Positions 16,839 to 25,301 of a stretch of 47,803 nt of DNA are shown here, in pieces. Location of the stretch: NCBI GenBank assembly GCA_003168255.1, contig PMSU01000086.1:1-47803 (forward strand), read 5' to 3'. Numbering within the stretch: position 1 is the stretch's first letter; the number at the start of each line of letters is the position of its first letter. The position numbers and the translations under genes were made by a program. Source of the stretch: Actinomycetota bacterium. Lineage in GTDB: Bacteria > Actinomycetota > Actinomycetes > Streptosporangiales > Streptosporangiaceae. Below the pieces are notes generated by a model that made no database searches, was not told the origin of the DNA, and saw only the letters and a program-made list of their open reading frames with translations.

Positions 16839-17672
16839 ATGGCTCGAAGACAATCTGTTTTCGCGATCGTCGCCGTGCTCGCAGTCGTTTTCGGCGGCGC
16901 GGCCGCCGCCCTGGCGCTCACCAACATTGGCCGCCAGCCCAGTACGACGCTCTGCCAGGAGCAGACGGCGCGAGCCTCCGGCGGGACGTACATCGTGCAG
17001 AACAACGAGTATGACTCCGCCGCATCGCAGTGCGTCGGCACCGACGGCAATGCGGACTTCACGGTGACGAACTCCTCGATCGATAACCCCACCGACGGCT
17101 CTCCTGGCGCCTATCCATCGATTTATCAGGGATGTCATTGGGGTAGCTGTAGCTCGGGCGGGCTGACCGCCACGCCGATTGAGGTCTCGAACCTGACCAC
17201 GGGAAAGGTGACTACCAGCTGGAGCACCACCCAGCCCGGTGGTAGCAACGCCTACGACGTGGCCTACGACATCTGGTTCAACCACACGTCAACCGCGTCC
17301 GGCCAGCCCAACTGCACCGAGCTGATGGTCTGGCTTAACCACAATGGCAGCATCCAGCCGTTTGGCTCGCAGATTGCCAGCAGCGTCAGCGTCGGCGGCC
17401 ACAGCTACAACGTCTGGGAGGGTTCGCAGTCCTGGGGGAACACGATCACCTATGACATGACGACCGGGACGACCTCGGTCAGCAGCCTGGACGTCGGGAC
17501 GCTGGCACAGGATGCAGCCAGTCGCGGCTACCTCCCCAGCTCCTGTTATCTCCTTGACGTCGAAGCCGGATTCGAGCTCTGGCAGGGCGGCTCTGGCCTC
17601 GCGACCACATCCTTCTCGGTCAGCGTTGCCGACAGTCCGGGCCGCCTATCCGCCAGCCAGCCAGCTCCGTGA
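16839..17672 (+). CDS. Secreted GH12 endoglucanase
   Basis: Predicted to cleave beta-1,4-glucans (cellulose, xyloglucan or mixed-linkage glucan) outside the cell. ATG at 16839 follows GGGGAGG with 7 nt spacing, 26 bp after the tRNA end. The 277-residue protein starts with a signal peptide or anchor (MARRQSVFAIVAVLAVVFGGAA) and goes straight into a GH12 jelly-roll domain: YIVQNNEYDS, YPSIYQGCHWGSC, the nucleophile region CTELMVWLNHNG (Glu161), and VEAGFELWQGG with the acid/base Glu246. No carbohydrate-binding module follows; the tail after about 265 is short and Ser/Pro-rich. It ends 7 bp from the convergent deacetylase-glycosyltransferase gene. It may be a free-living cellulase or may trim the glucan made by the adjacent glycan locus. 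Confidence 0.9.
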   Translation: MARRQSVFAIVAVLAVVFGGAAAALALTNIGRQPSTTLCQEQTARASGGTYIVQNNEYDSAASQCVGTDGNADFTVTNSSIDNPTDGSPGAYPSIYQGCHWGSCSSGGLTATPIEVSNLTTGKVTTSWSTTQPGGSNAYDVAYDIWFNHTSTASGQPNCTELMVWLNHNGSIQPFGSQIASSVSVGGHSYNVWEGSQSWGNTITYDMTTGTTSVSSLDVGTLAQDAASRGYLPSSCYLLDVEAGFELWQGGSGLATTSFSVSVADSPGRLSASQPAP

Positions 17673-17679
17673 TCTGCGA

Positions 17680-20400
17680 TTATCGGGTCCGCTGGCAAAG
17701 CCGCCGCATCAACTCGAGGTAGACGTCTGACTGCCGCTCCCAGGAGAGCTCAGTCTGGACCCGCATTCGGCCGACCTCGCCTAGCTGCGCGCGGCGTTCG
17801 CTGTCGTCAAGCAGCGCGACGAGGTCCCGCGCATAGGCCTCGACGTCGGCAGGCCGGACCAGCGCCCCGGCGCCCTCGCCCATTACTCTCGTCTCCTGCA
17901 CGTCGAAGGCGACGATCGGCACGCCGAATGCCATGTACTCCATGAGCTTGACCGGGGAGATATCTTCCTGGAGTGAGGTATCGAGCCCGAGGTCTGCGCT
18001 GGCAAGGTAGCTGAATACCTGCTCCTCCGACAGCCATCCGGGAAAGTGCACCCACGGCTGGAGCCCGAGCCTGGCCGACTGCGACTGAAGTTCGTCCAGG
18101 CATTCGCCATCGCCGAGGATAGCGAAACCGCAGTCCGTGCGCCCGAGGTCGTGCACGATGTGCCCGATAGCCTCGATCAGCAGGTCCACCCGGTCCTGGC
18201 GGCCCATCTTGCCGATCCAGCAGCAGAGAAACTTGTGCTCACCCCGCAAGGCCGGATCGGCGACTGCTCGCTGGACCCGTCCGAGCACCGGGCCATTGCC
18301 GACGATGGTGACCTGCCCTGGCGCGGCGCCGGCCCCGATCAGGCGGCTGCGAAAGTACTCGTTGGTGCAGATGGTGTGATCGGCGGCTCGCTGCGTCCGC
18401 CGCTCGAGCCACCGCAGCGCCGACACCATCGCAGGCCGAGGATTGTCATACCTGGCGGCGAAGAGCTCCGGCATGAGATCCCGGTAATCAGCCACGACCG
18501 TGGCGCCGAGCAAGCCGAGCAGCCGCCCGATCGGGAAATAGATATCCGGCGGCAGGCAGAGCTGGACCACGTCTATGCGGCCGTGCAGCCGCGCAGTCAC
18601 GCTACGCAGTCCCGCCCAGGCGAACGACACCGCGTACTCGCGCGCGTATCCGCGCATGCTGTCCGGCTCGGCCGGCGCCGGATACTCAAGCACGGTGAGT
18701 CCGGGCAGGTCGCGGTAGCTGGCGTTCTGCGGATCCTTCATGGTCACGACAGAGACCCGGAAGCCGCCATCCAGTAGATCCCTGACCTGCTTGCGGAGTC
18801 GCTGGTCGATCCCGAGCGGGAGGTTCTCGACCACCATGAGGATGTGGCCGTTGCTCCGGGCCGCAGCCATGCGGTCTTTGTCTTGCGGGTCCTGCGGTGC
18901 TTCCTGCATGGCGCCGAGGCTCGCGCCCGGTCCGTCCGCTGTCGCGAGTCCCACCCTGCCCTCGGCCGAGGCGGGACCCTCGATGGCCCAGCCATCGCCG
19001 TCCCTGCGGAGGCTGGACGCGGCGCGCTGGCGCCACCAGGCGGCGACTTCCCGTGGCAGCGCGTGCCAGACGGTGTCATCGCCGCGGAATTCATCGAGCA
19101 GCTTCCGGTAGCCGTCAGTAATCCGCGAATCGTCGCGGGCATAATCCGGGTGCGTAAGCACGAGTACCATGCCGCACCGTTCGCGAAGGTGATGCGCCTT
19201 GCGAAGCCATACGTCCGCGTCGGGGTGCTGTAGTACCGCAAACACGGTATGGTCCTGCGGCAGGGTAATCGGCAGCTCGACCATGTCTTCGTTCAGATAC
19301 GGCAGATAAGTGCAGCAGCCACCCGGCTGCGGCTCATAGGGATCCGTGTCGGTATATGACGAGTCATACTCGAAGCCGAGCCGCGGCATCAGCGACCATT
19401 CCCGCTGAGTGGCCGGCGAGCGGAATCCGACGGCTTTCCACCGCTGGGCGTAGCTGCGCATCGCCGGAAGCCGCTGCTCCATCAGCCGCCTGGAGCCGAG
19501 GTCGCGCCCGTCGTGCCGCAGGCCATGCACCCCGACCTCGAATCCATCCTGCTGGAGATCGCGGACGACGTCATCGCCGACCTGGTAACGCTGGGCGACG
19601 AAGTTCCAGGACGATCTGTACCCCCGGTCGCGTTCGATGCCCCGCAACCGGCTGATGTCGGCGTAACCGACATCGGTCTCCACATCGTGGGTCAGCACCA
19701 GCGCCCACGACCGGCCTGCCGGCCACAGCTCGATGAACGGCACTGGCTGGCCAGCTAGCTCCGCTACCAGTCCGAACAACCACCGGTACAGGTCGTGGAG
19801 GCTGTCCTCGACAGGCCACCCCGGGAAGATCGACCTGTTTTGCACGCGGGTAAAGGCGCGGCGCATCTTCAGCTGGAGCGAGCGCGGCAAGACCGGCCGC
19901 ACCAGGTAGTAGCCGCGGAGCGCCACGGTCCGGCCGATCACCGAAGTGGTCGAGCGCCCCACGCTCCGATACCGCTCTGACCAGAAGCGCTGCATGACCT
20001 CGGCCGGGTCGAAGGGCAGGAAAACGTTGCCATCCAGGTCCCGCCAGACCGCCGCGACGGGCCGGCCGTCTGCGCGCAGGATCAGGTCGGCCCGCTGCCA
20101 TCCGCGGCCAAGCTGGTGCAACAGGGCCGGGACCGCGGCATCGAGCGCGACGTGGCCGATGAAGGTGCTGTCACCCAGCCGATAGCGGCCGAGTTCGCAG
20201 CCTGCGGCACCGCCCGCCCGGCCGGCCTCAGCGCGCAGCCAAAGCAGCGAGCGCGCCGCGCTGTCATCTTGGCCCGCGACGCGCAGCCTGCCTATCGGAC
20301 CCGGCGGCCTGAGGTCACCGTCGCCATCCCCGGCGACCCCCCTGTGGTAGGGAACGCGAAAATAGTCGAAGAAGCCAAACGGGTGGGATGCCTCGAACAC
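17680..20400 (-). CDS. Fusion: polysaccharide deacetylase (NodB-like) plus GT4 glycosyltransferase
   Basis: One 906-residue protein carries two enzymes. Residues 1-225 are an N-terminal region without a motif I recognise. Residues about 230-450 form a NodB-type deacetylase: THDVE at 237-241 (metal-binding Asp), GVHGLRHD with His292 and His296, GFRSPAT (327-331), and LTHPDY near 416 for the catalytic His. After a linker (about 460-515) a GT-B retaining glycosyltransferase follows (residues 516-906), with GRQDRVDLLIEAI, the donor motif SPVKLMEYMAFGVPIVAFDV and a C-terminal helix. GTG at 20400 has GAGGAGG 7-8 nt upstream. A single chain that transfers a sugar and N-deacetylates a glycan would couple two steps of glycan building; this is inference. 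It is the downstream gene of FkbM in the same direction. Confidence 0.85.
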   Translation of the reverse strand: MFEASHPFGFFDYFRVPYHRGVAGDGDGDLRPPGPIGRLRVAGQDDSAARSLLWLRAEAGRAGGAAGCELGRYRLGDSTFIGHVALDAAVPALLHQLGRGWQRADLILRADGRPVAAVWRDLDGNVFLPFDPAEVMQRFWSERYRSVGRSTTSVIGRTVALRGYYLVRPVLPRSLQLKMRRAFTRVQNRSIFPGWPVEDSLHDLYRWLFGLVAELAGQPVPFIELWPAGRSWALVLTHDVETDVGYADISRLRGIERDRGYRSSWNFVAQRYQVGDDVVRDLQQDGFEVGVHGLRHDGRDLGSRRLMEQRLPAMRSYAQRWKAVGFRSPATQREWSLMPRLGFEYDSSYTDTDPYEPQPGGCCTYLPYLNEDMVELPITLPQDHTVFAVLQHPDADVWLRKAHHLRERCGMVLVLTHPDYARDDSRITDGYRKLLDEFRGDDTVWHALPREVAAWWRQRAASSLRRDGDGWAIEGPASAEGRVGLATADGPGASLGAMQEAPQDPQDKDRMAAARSNGHILMVVENLPLGIDQRLRKQVRDLLDGGFRVSVVTMKDPQNASYRDLPGLTVLEYPAPAEPDSMRGYAREYAVSFAWAGLRSVTARLHGRIDVVQLCLPPDIYFPIGRLLGLLGATVVADYRDLMPELFAARYDNPRPAMVSALRWLERRTQRAADHTICTNEYFRSRLIGAGAAPGQVTIVGNGPVLGRVQRAVADPALRGEHKFLCCWIGKMGRQDRVDLLIEAIGHIVHDLGRTDCGFAILGDGECLDELQSQSARLGLQPWVHFPGWLSEEQVFSYLASADLGLDTSLQEDISPVKLMEYMAFGVPIVAFDVQETRVMGEGAGALVRPADVEAYARDLVALLDDSERRAQLGEVGRMRVQTELSWERQSDVYLELMRRLCQRTR

Positions 20401-20592
20401 AGGGGGCCCTCCTCAGGCCGTGGCGGCTGCGTGAATTGACCCCCGCCGCCACCGGACCATCATGCCGCAGATCATCATCGCGGGTAATGGCAATACGGCG
20501 TTTCACGGGATTACTGATGATTTCCGAAAGGCCTGGCTCGTGTCATCCCCGACAAGGAGTTGAGCGGTAGAAATCGGCCTCCTCGGTAGCAG

Positions 20593-21504
20593 TCATGCCT
20601 TCCCCCTCCGACGAGGAATCCGCGCGCTGCGGTCCTGGGCCGATGGCGACGGCTGCGTCCCCGGTGGACAGAACAGGAAGTCGCTAACGTAGCCGACGGG
20701 CATCTCGTACGGAACAAATCCCCCGTCGTGGAAGTCGAGCTGATCACGGACGACGTCGAACTCCGCCAGCGGGCGCAGCCCGTCCTTGGCGACGAACCAG
20801 CCGCTGTATCCTGCGTCGGCAAAGAACGCGAACGTATTGTCGATCGGGTCCTCTCGATGCCTCTGCTCCACCTCGACGAAGACGTAGGGGCGGTCCCGGC
20901 GCAGGATGCCGGCCGCACCCCGCAGGACCCGCTGTTCGTGCCCCTCGACGTCGCACTTGAGGAACGAGACTGGACGCTCGCCCGCCAGCAGTTCGTCGAG
21001 GGTGCGCACCGAGACCACGCAACTGTCCCGGTTGCAACCGTCCCCGTTCAGCGGCCGACTCGGTTCCAGGGTCGCCAGCGCATCGATACGGTGGCCGTGG
21101 TGGACCGGGATCCGCAGCACCTCGCTGCCGGAATAGTCCGACGCGGCGAGCGCGTGCACGGTGATGTTGCCGCGCCGACGCGCTAACGCATGCAGCCGCT
21201 CGCTATTGCCGGGAAATGGCTCCACCGCGTGGACACGGCCGGCGCGGCCCGCCTTGACCGACATCATGTAGGTGTAGACGCCGCGATTGGCGCCTACGTC
21301 GACGCCGACGTCACCGGGTCCCATCATGTCCCTGATCAGCTGCCAGTCGACGTCGTGCCGCGCGCGCATCTTCAGCGCGCGGAGGCGGACACTCAGCCCC
21401 GGATCGAATCCGTCCACCACCCGCTCGATCCTGTTCAAGGCTTGATGCCTCCGTCCGAACGGCCGGCCCGGCGCCGGCGGCGATAGGCGGGCGTGGCGAC
21501 TCAC
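20593..21504 (-). CDS. FkbM-family SAM-dependent methyltransferase
   Basis: The 303-residue protein belongs to the FkbM family of O-methyltransferases, which methylate sugar or polyketide hydroxyls. The SAM-binding motif DVGANRG is at residues 69-75, followed by VHAVEPFPGN for the ribose-binding acidic residue, SFLKCDVEGHEQRVL typical of the family, and VFVEVEQRH. The N-terminal 20 residues are basic and the last 25 are low-complexity and basic. GTG at 21504 is the open-frame start, but its ribosome site is weak and the true start may be somewhat internal. It precedes the deacetylase-glycosyltransferase gene with a 192-bp gap and faces away from the decarboxylase gene. It probably caps or decorates a sugar of the surface glycan. 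Confidence 0.85.
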   Translation of the reverse strand: MSRHARLSPPAPGRPFGRRHQALNRIERVVDGFDPGLSVRLRALKMRARHDVDWQLIRDMMGPGDVGVDVGANRGVYTYMMSVKAGRAGRVHAVEPFPGNSERLHALARRRGNITVHALAASDYSGSEVLRIPVHHGHRIDALATLEPSRPLNGDGCNRDSCVVSVRTLDELLAGERPVSFLKCDVEGHEQRVLRGAAGILRRDRPYVFVEVEQRHREDPIDNTFAFFADAGYSGWFVAKDGLRPLAEFDVVRDQLDFHDGGFVPYEMPVGYVSDFLFCPPGTQPSPSAQDRSARIPRRRGKA

Positions 21505-22022
21505 GGATCGGCGCCGTCGCCAGCTGATCCCGCCCTAACGCTGGCATAGCGCTACCGCCACATTCCGGTCGATGTACGATCCATGCGTACCACAACGGTA
21601 CCCTTCGGACCACTCGGGAGACTTCGCCCCTATGAGCACCGCTACACGCCAAGCTCATACAGCGGGGAGGCTTCCCGCGGTGCTGCTATACCCCGACGTC
21701 GCGGGCGGGTATGAAGGCGCCGCTTTCCGGTGGGCGTGGCAGGTCGCCAGAAAGGCCCGGCCGACGGGTCCGGCGGAGCCGCGTGCTGCTCAGATCTCGT
21801 GCCCGCACACGTCCGGGGGCTCGGGCGTACCCGCCAGCATCGCCGCAGCCGCCGATAGGCGATTATTTACCGGGACTCTACTTATTACGCACGTAGGCGA
21901 CGAAGAACTACATATAACGCGTACGTCGGGTTCGCCTGCTGCTGGAGATCTGTGGCCAGAGCCGTCGGTGCTGGCGCGCATTGATGCAACTGGTTAGACG
22001 CTTATTCAAGGAGACTGCGCGC
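21505..22022. other. Long divergent intergenic region, FkbM / decarboxylase operon
   Basis: There are 518 bp with no convincing gene. A plus-strand frame of 141 codons (21572-21997) is open, but its codon choice is mixed and it overlaps the ribosome site of the next gene, so I do not call it. The part from about 21865 to 21925 is clearly less GC-rich than its surroundings and contains TATAAC (21913-21918), a possible -10 element without a good -35. The region must hold divergent promoters and could encode a leader RNA. Confidence 0.45.
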
Positions 22023-22832
22023 ATGCATGGCTACCTGATCGTTGGAGCGGTGCTTACACTCGCTACCGCCCTGGCCCTGGGATGGAAATGGCAGCTGGGG
22101 ATTTACCGGGCCGGCGTATTCGCACTGGCTGGATCTATGCTGGCCGCGATTGTGCTCACCGCGTCCGCTCCGTTGATAAAATTCACGCCTGTCACCGGGA
22201 CGCTGACGATGTGGGGCGTAACGGTTATCGCCGGGCTCGCGGTGCTGCTGGTTCTCTCCTTCAGGGATCCCGATCGGCTGGCCCCTGGCCGGGAAGATGT
22301 CATCGTCTCCCCCGCCGATGGCCGCGTCATCTACGTACGCACGGTCCAGCCAGGCCAGCTGCCCGTGGCCGACAAGAAAGGCTGTACATGCTCGCTGCGG
22401 GAGCTTGAGGGGACGACGCTCAGCGCCGCTGGCGCGGTGGCAGTCGGTATCTCCATGAACCTTTCAGACGTGCACGTGAACCGCGCACCCATCGCAGGCC
22501 AGGTGCGGCTCATCGAGCACGTACATGGCACGTTCGGCTCACTCAGAAGCCCGGAGAGCCTGCTCACCAATGAGCGGGTTACCGTCATCATCGAGGATGA
22601 CAACCTACAGGTCGCGCTGGTCCAGATCGCCTCCCGCCTGGTGCGCCGTATCGTGACCTTCGTGCCGGAACAGCGGGTGCTCCAGCTGGGCCAGCGCGTC
22701 GGAGCTATCCGATTCGGCTCGCAAGTCGATCTGATTATCCCGGCGCGGAAGGATGTCAGGCTCACCGTGCAGGTGGGTGATTACCTAGTCGCCGGGCGCA
22801 CGATTACAGCCGTAATCACCAGCAGGCTCTAG
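22023..22832 (+). CDS. Phosphatidylserine decarboxylase-like proenzyme in a glycan locus
   Basis: Pyruvoyl-dependent decarboxylases of this family turn phosphatidylserine (or a relative) into the ethanolamine form. ATG at 22023 has AAGGAG 9 nt upstream. The 269-residue protein is membrane-anchored by hydrophobic segments (about 4-20, 30-52 and 62-80), then FRDPDR, SPADG (Asp99), DVHVNRAP (His151) and the self-cleavage site IRFGSQVDL, where cleavage between Gly232 and Ser233 would create the pyruvoyl group. The Asp-His-Ser triad is complete, so it should be active. It resembles the short bacterial/archaeal form. No phosphatidylserine synthase is nearby, and the next gene, 17 bp away, is a glycosyltransferase, so the substrate may be a serine-bearing glycolipid, or it may supply phosphatidylethanolamine for decoration. 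The substrate is inferred. Confidence 0.85.
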   Translation: MHGYLIVGAVLTLATALALGWKWQLGIYRAGVFALAGSMLAAIVLTASAPLIKFTPVTGTLTMWGVTVIAGLAVLLVLSFRDPDRLAPGREDVIVSPADGRVIYVRTVQPGQLPVADKKGCTCSLRELEGTTLSAAGAVAVGISMNLSDVHVNRAPIAGQVRLIEHVHGTFGSLRSPESLLTNERVTVIIEDDNLQVALVQIASRLVRRIVTFVPEQRVLQLGQRVGAIRFGSQVDLIIPARKDVRLTVQVGDYLVAGRTITAVITSRL

Positions 22833-22849
22833 GCGGCGAGAACTTTCCG

Positions 22850-24100
22850 GTGGCAAAGATGCGCAGACTGGTCCGGGGATCGCCGCGGCGGCACCGAGCA
22901 TGCATCCTCCGCCAGAACGACGAATACGAACCCATGGTGCAGCGCGAGGCCGAGGCTCTGGCGGCCGCGGGGTTCGATGTAGAAGTTATCTGCATGCGTG
23001 ATCCTGATCGTCCGCGCCGGTCCGTTGTTAACGGCGTAACGGTCATCAGCCTTCCGGTGCGGTGGCGCAGAAGCGGCAAGGCCCGTTACCTCATTGACTA
23101 TGGCTATTTTTTCGTGCTGGCGACCGGGATCCTGGCATTTCGGCACATCCGCAGGCCGTACACGGTGGTGCAGGTGAACTCGATGCCGGACTTCTTGGTT
23201 TTCGCCGCCATTGTGCCGAAGCTGCTGGGCAGCCGGGTCGTCGCGTACCTGCATGAGCCGACACCTGAGCTTGTCGAAACACTCTTCGGGCCAAGCCGGA
23301 TGACCGGCATCCTGGCCAGCATCGAGCAATGGGTCCTCCGGTTCGCCGACCACTCGGTGACGGTGACCGATCAGCTCAAGCAGCGGTACGTCGAGCGGGG
23401 CGCCCAGGCAGACCGGATCACCGTCGTGCTGAACTGCCCGGATCCACAGACGCTGCTCGCGAACTGGGAGCCTCCCCCACAGGCGGCCAGGTCCGAGTTG
23501 GTCGTCGTCAGCCACGGCACGATCGAGGATCGGTACGGGCAGGACACGATTATCGAGGCCGCGGGTCTCCTGCGCGATGAGATGCCGGATCTGCGGGTCG
23601 TCCTCACCGGCCGCGGATCGCTCGTCGGCGAGATGATCGCCGCCATTGCCGACCGCGGATTGCAAGAGGTCGTACGGTTCGAAGGGTGGGTAAGCCGTCC
23701 GCGGCTCAACGAGATCCTCTATTCGGCCGATGTCGGTATCGTCGCGCAGAAGGCATCGCCGTACTCGCACCTCGTGCAGACGAACAAGATGGTCGATTAC
23801 TGGATTTTCGGCCTTCCGGTCATCGCCAGCCGGCTTCGGTCTGTGTCAGAGGCCTACGACGACGAGGTCATCGAGTACTACGAGCCGGGAGACGCCGCCG
23901 GGCTCGCCGCGGCTATCAGGCGACTGCACGACGATCCCGGCCGCCGCGCCAAGCTCGCGCGGAGCGGCGAGCTTGCCCACCTCAGGAATGGGTGGGCAAC
24001 TCAGCGCGCAATCTACCTTGGCGTCTTCGATGCCATCGCGCCGACCTCGAGCGCAGGGGGCCCTCCGCAGGCCGCGGCGGCGGTCACAGACCGCGCTTGA
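22850..24100 (+). CDS. GT4-family glycosyltransferase
   Basis: A retaining GT-B glycosyltransferase of 416 residues, probably membrane-associated from the cytoplasmic side. The N-terminal half (about 15-200) includes YLHEPTPELVETLFG and VTVTDQLKQRYVERG. The C-terminal half has VVSHGTIEDRYGQDTIIEAA, VVLTGRG, FEGWVSRPRLNEILYSADVGIV and the nucleotide-sugar region with QTNKMVDYWIFGLPVIAS and EYYEPGDAAGLAAAI. GTG at 22850 was used; ATG at 22859 is also possible. It is in one transcript with the decarboxylase-like gene. Its last 17 bp overlap the convergent ATP-grasp gene. The sugar is unknown. Confidence 0.88.
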   Translation: MAKMRRLVRGSPRRHRACILRQNDEYEPMVQREAEALAAAGFDVEVICMRDPDRPRRSVVNGVTVISLPVRWRRSGKARYLIDYGYFFVLATGILAFRHIRRPYTVVQVNSMPDFLVFAAIVPKLLGSRVVAYLHEPTPELVETLFGPSRMTGILASIEQWVLRFADHSVTVTDQLKQRYVERGAQADRITVVLNCPDPQTLLANWEPPPQAARSELVVVSHGTIEDRYGQDTIIEAAGLLRDEMPDLRVVLTGRGSLVGEMIAAIADRGLQEVVRFEGWVSRPRLNEILYSADVGIVAQKASPYSHLVQTNKMVDYWIFGLPVIASRLRSVSEAYDDEVIEYYEPGDAAGLAAAIRRLHDDPGRRAKLARSGELAHLRNGWATQRAIYLGVFDAIAPTSSAGGPPQAAAAVTDRA

Positions 24101-25301
24101 CCGCGAGATACGGCAGCAACGCGATCTCGTAGAGCCCCGGCAGGGGATCTCGTAGCGAGAAGACCGCTTCGGTGTTGACGTGCCGCAGCGAACGGAGGTA
24201 ATCGCGGGATCGCAGCGTTCCGGCACGGACATCGCGCACCGCGTTGGGTACATCGGTGGCGAGCCGGATCCAGCGCACGCCAGGCTGGGCATGCGTCGCT
24301 TCCACCGGCTGGCCGAGCTGATCGCGGAACAGCAGGTAAGAAAAGTCGACGCCGGCCGGCCCCCCGAGGGTGTGATACCCCCACGTCCGCGCGTTGACGT
24401 CGAGCAGCTTGTAGTCGCCGTCACGCGGGTCGTGCTTGAACTCGAGCTCCACCAAGCCGTAATAGTCCGCGGCTTTCAGGAACCGGAGCGAGGGCTCGGC
24501 GAGTTCCGGCAGGTCGATCGTCTCGACGTACGTGCTCGCGCGGCCGAAGTCCGACGGATGCTGGCGCCGCCGCCGGACCGTCATGCTCGCGACCGGGCTG
24601 CCATCGCAAAACAGCGCGCAGTAGGCATACTGCTCCTCGCCGCCGCCAGGGATCATCTCCTGGACGATGACCTCCCCGTCTCCCACGATCGCCGCGGCCC
24701 GCCGGAAGCCGGCGACGAGCTCGGCCCTGGTGTCGGCACGCCACGCCTTCACGTGGGTGGCGTAGAAGAAGTTCTCCTTGATCGCGGGCTTCAGTACCAG
24801 CGGCGCAGCTACTTCGATCTCAGCCAAGTCGGCTTCCGTGCGCGGGAACCAGCTCCGCGGTATCGGGATCGAGAGCTGCTCCGCCAGCCGGTAAGTCTCC
24901 CGCTTGTCCCAGACGTAGCGGATCGAGGCCAGATCGGGTGTCGGCACCCTGAAGTCGCTCGTCAGCGCTTGACGGTTCGCCGCTATGGCCGCCACGTTCT
25001 CGTCCCTGGTCGGGTAAAGAACCCAGCCACCAAGCCCGTGTCTGCTGCGTGCGAGAGCCAGCGCCGCAAGCAGTGACGACTCACTGCGGAGATCGCGAAC
25101 GCGGACGAAATGCCGCACATAGCGCGACACGCGTGAGATGGACGTCTCGTCGTCGATGACGCAGACGGGAATGCCGTGCCGCCCGAGGCTGCGCGCAATC
25201 CCAAGTCCCTGGCTATCTCCGCCCAGGACGACACCGCCTGGAGCCTGGTCACGCCGTCGAAGAAGTTCGCGAGTATCGGCCGGGCGCGCCGATCGGATCA
25301 T
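24084..25301 (-). CDS. ATP-grasp carboxylate-amine ligase
   Basis: ATP-grasp enzymes join a carboxylate to an amine or other nucleophile through an acyl-phosphate. The 405-residue protein has an N-terminal pre-ATP-grasp region (VVLGGDSQGLGIARSLG at 24-40, VCVIDDETSISRVSRYV at 46-62), the ATP-binding lysine in LVLKPAIKENFF (Lys171), and the magnesium-binding set in LVELEFKHD (Glu285/Glu287) and LLDVNARTWGYH (Asn303). It resembles COG3919-type predicted ligases. The ATG overlaps the stop of the flavoprotein gene by 4 bp, so the two are translationally coupled. In this setting the acid could be a uronic acid or an amino acid to be amide-linked to an amino sugar; that is a hypothesis. Confidence 0.85.
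   Translation of the reverse strand: MIRSARPADTRELLRRRDQAPGGVVLGGDSQGLGIARSLGRHGIPVCVIDDETSISRVSRYVRHFVRVRDLRSESSLLAALALARSRHGLGGWVLYPTRDENVAAIAANRQALTSDFRVPTPDLASIRYVWDKRETYRLAEQLSIPIPRSWFPRTEADLAEIEVAAPLVLKPAIKENFFYATHVKAWRADTRAELVAGFRRAAAIVGDGEVIVQEMIPGGGEEQYAYCALFCDGSPVASMTVRRRRQHPSDFGRASTYVETIDLPELAEPSLRFLKAADYYGLVELEFKHDPRDGDYKLLDVNARTWGYHTLGGPAGVDFSYLLFRDQLGQPVEATHAQPGVRWIRLATDVPNAVRDVRAGTLRSRDYLRSLRHVNTEAVFSLRDPLPGLYEIALLPYLAVKRGL

Noticed and set aside
21572..21997. 141-codon plus-strand frame upstream of the decarboxylase gene
   Set aside because: It has mixed codon use, no clear ribosome site and no recognisable domain, and it ends close to the next ribosome site. It is more likely noncoding.
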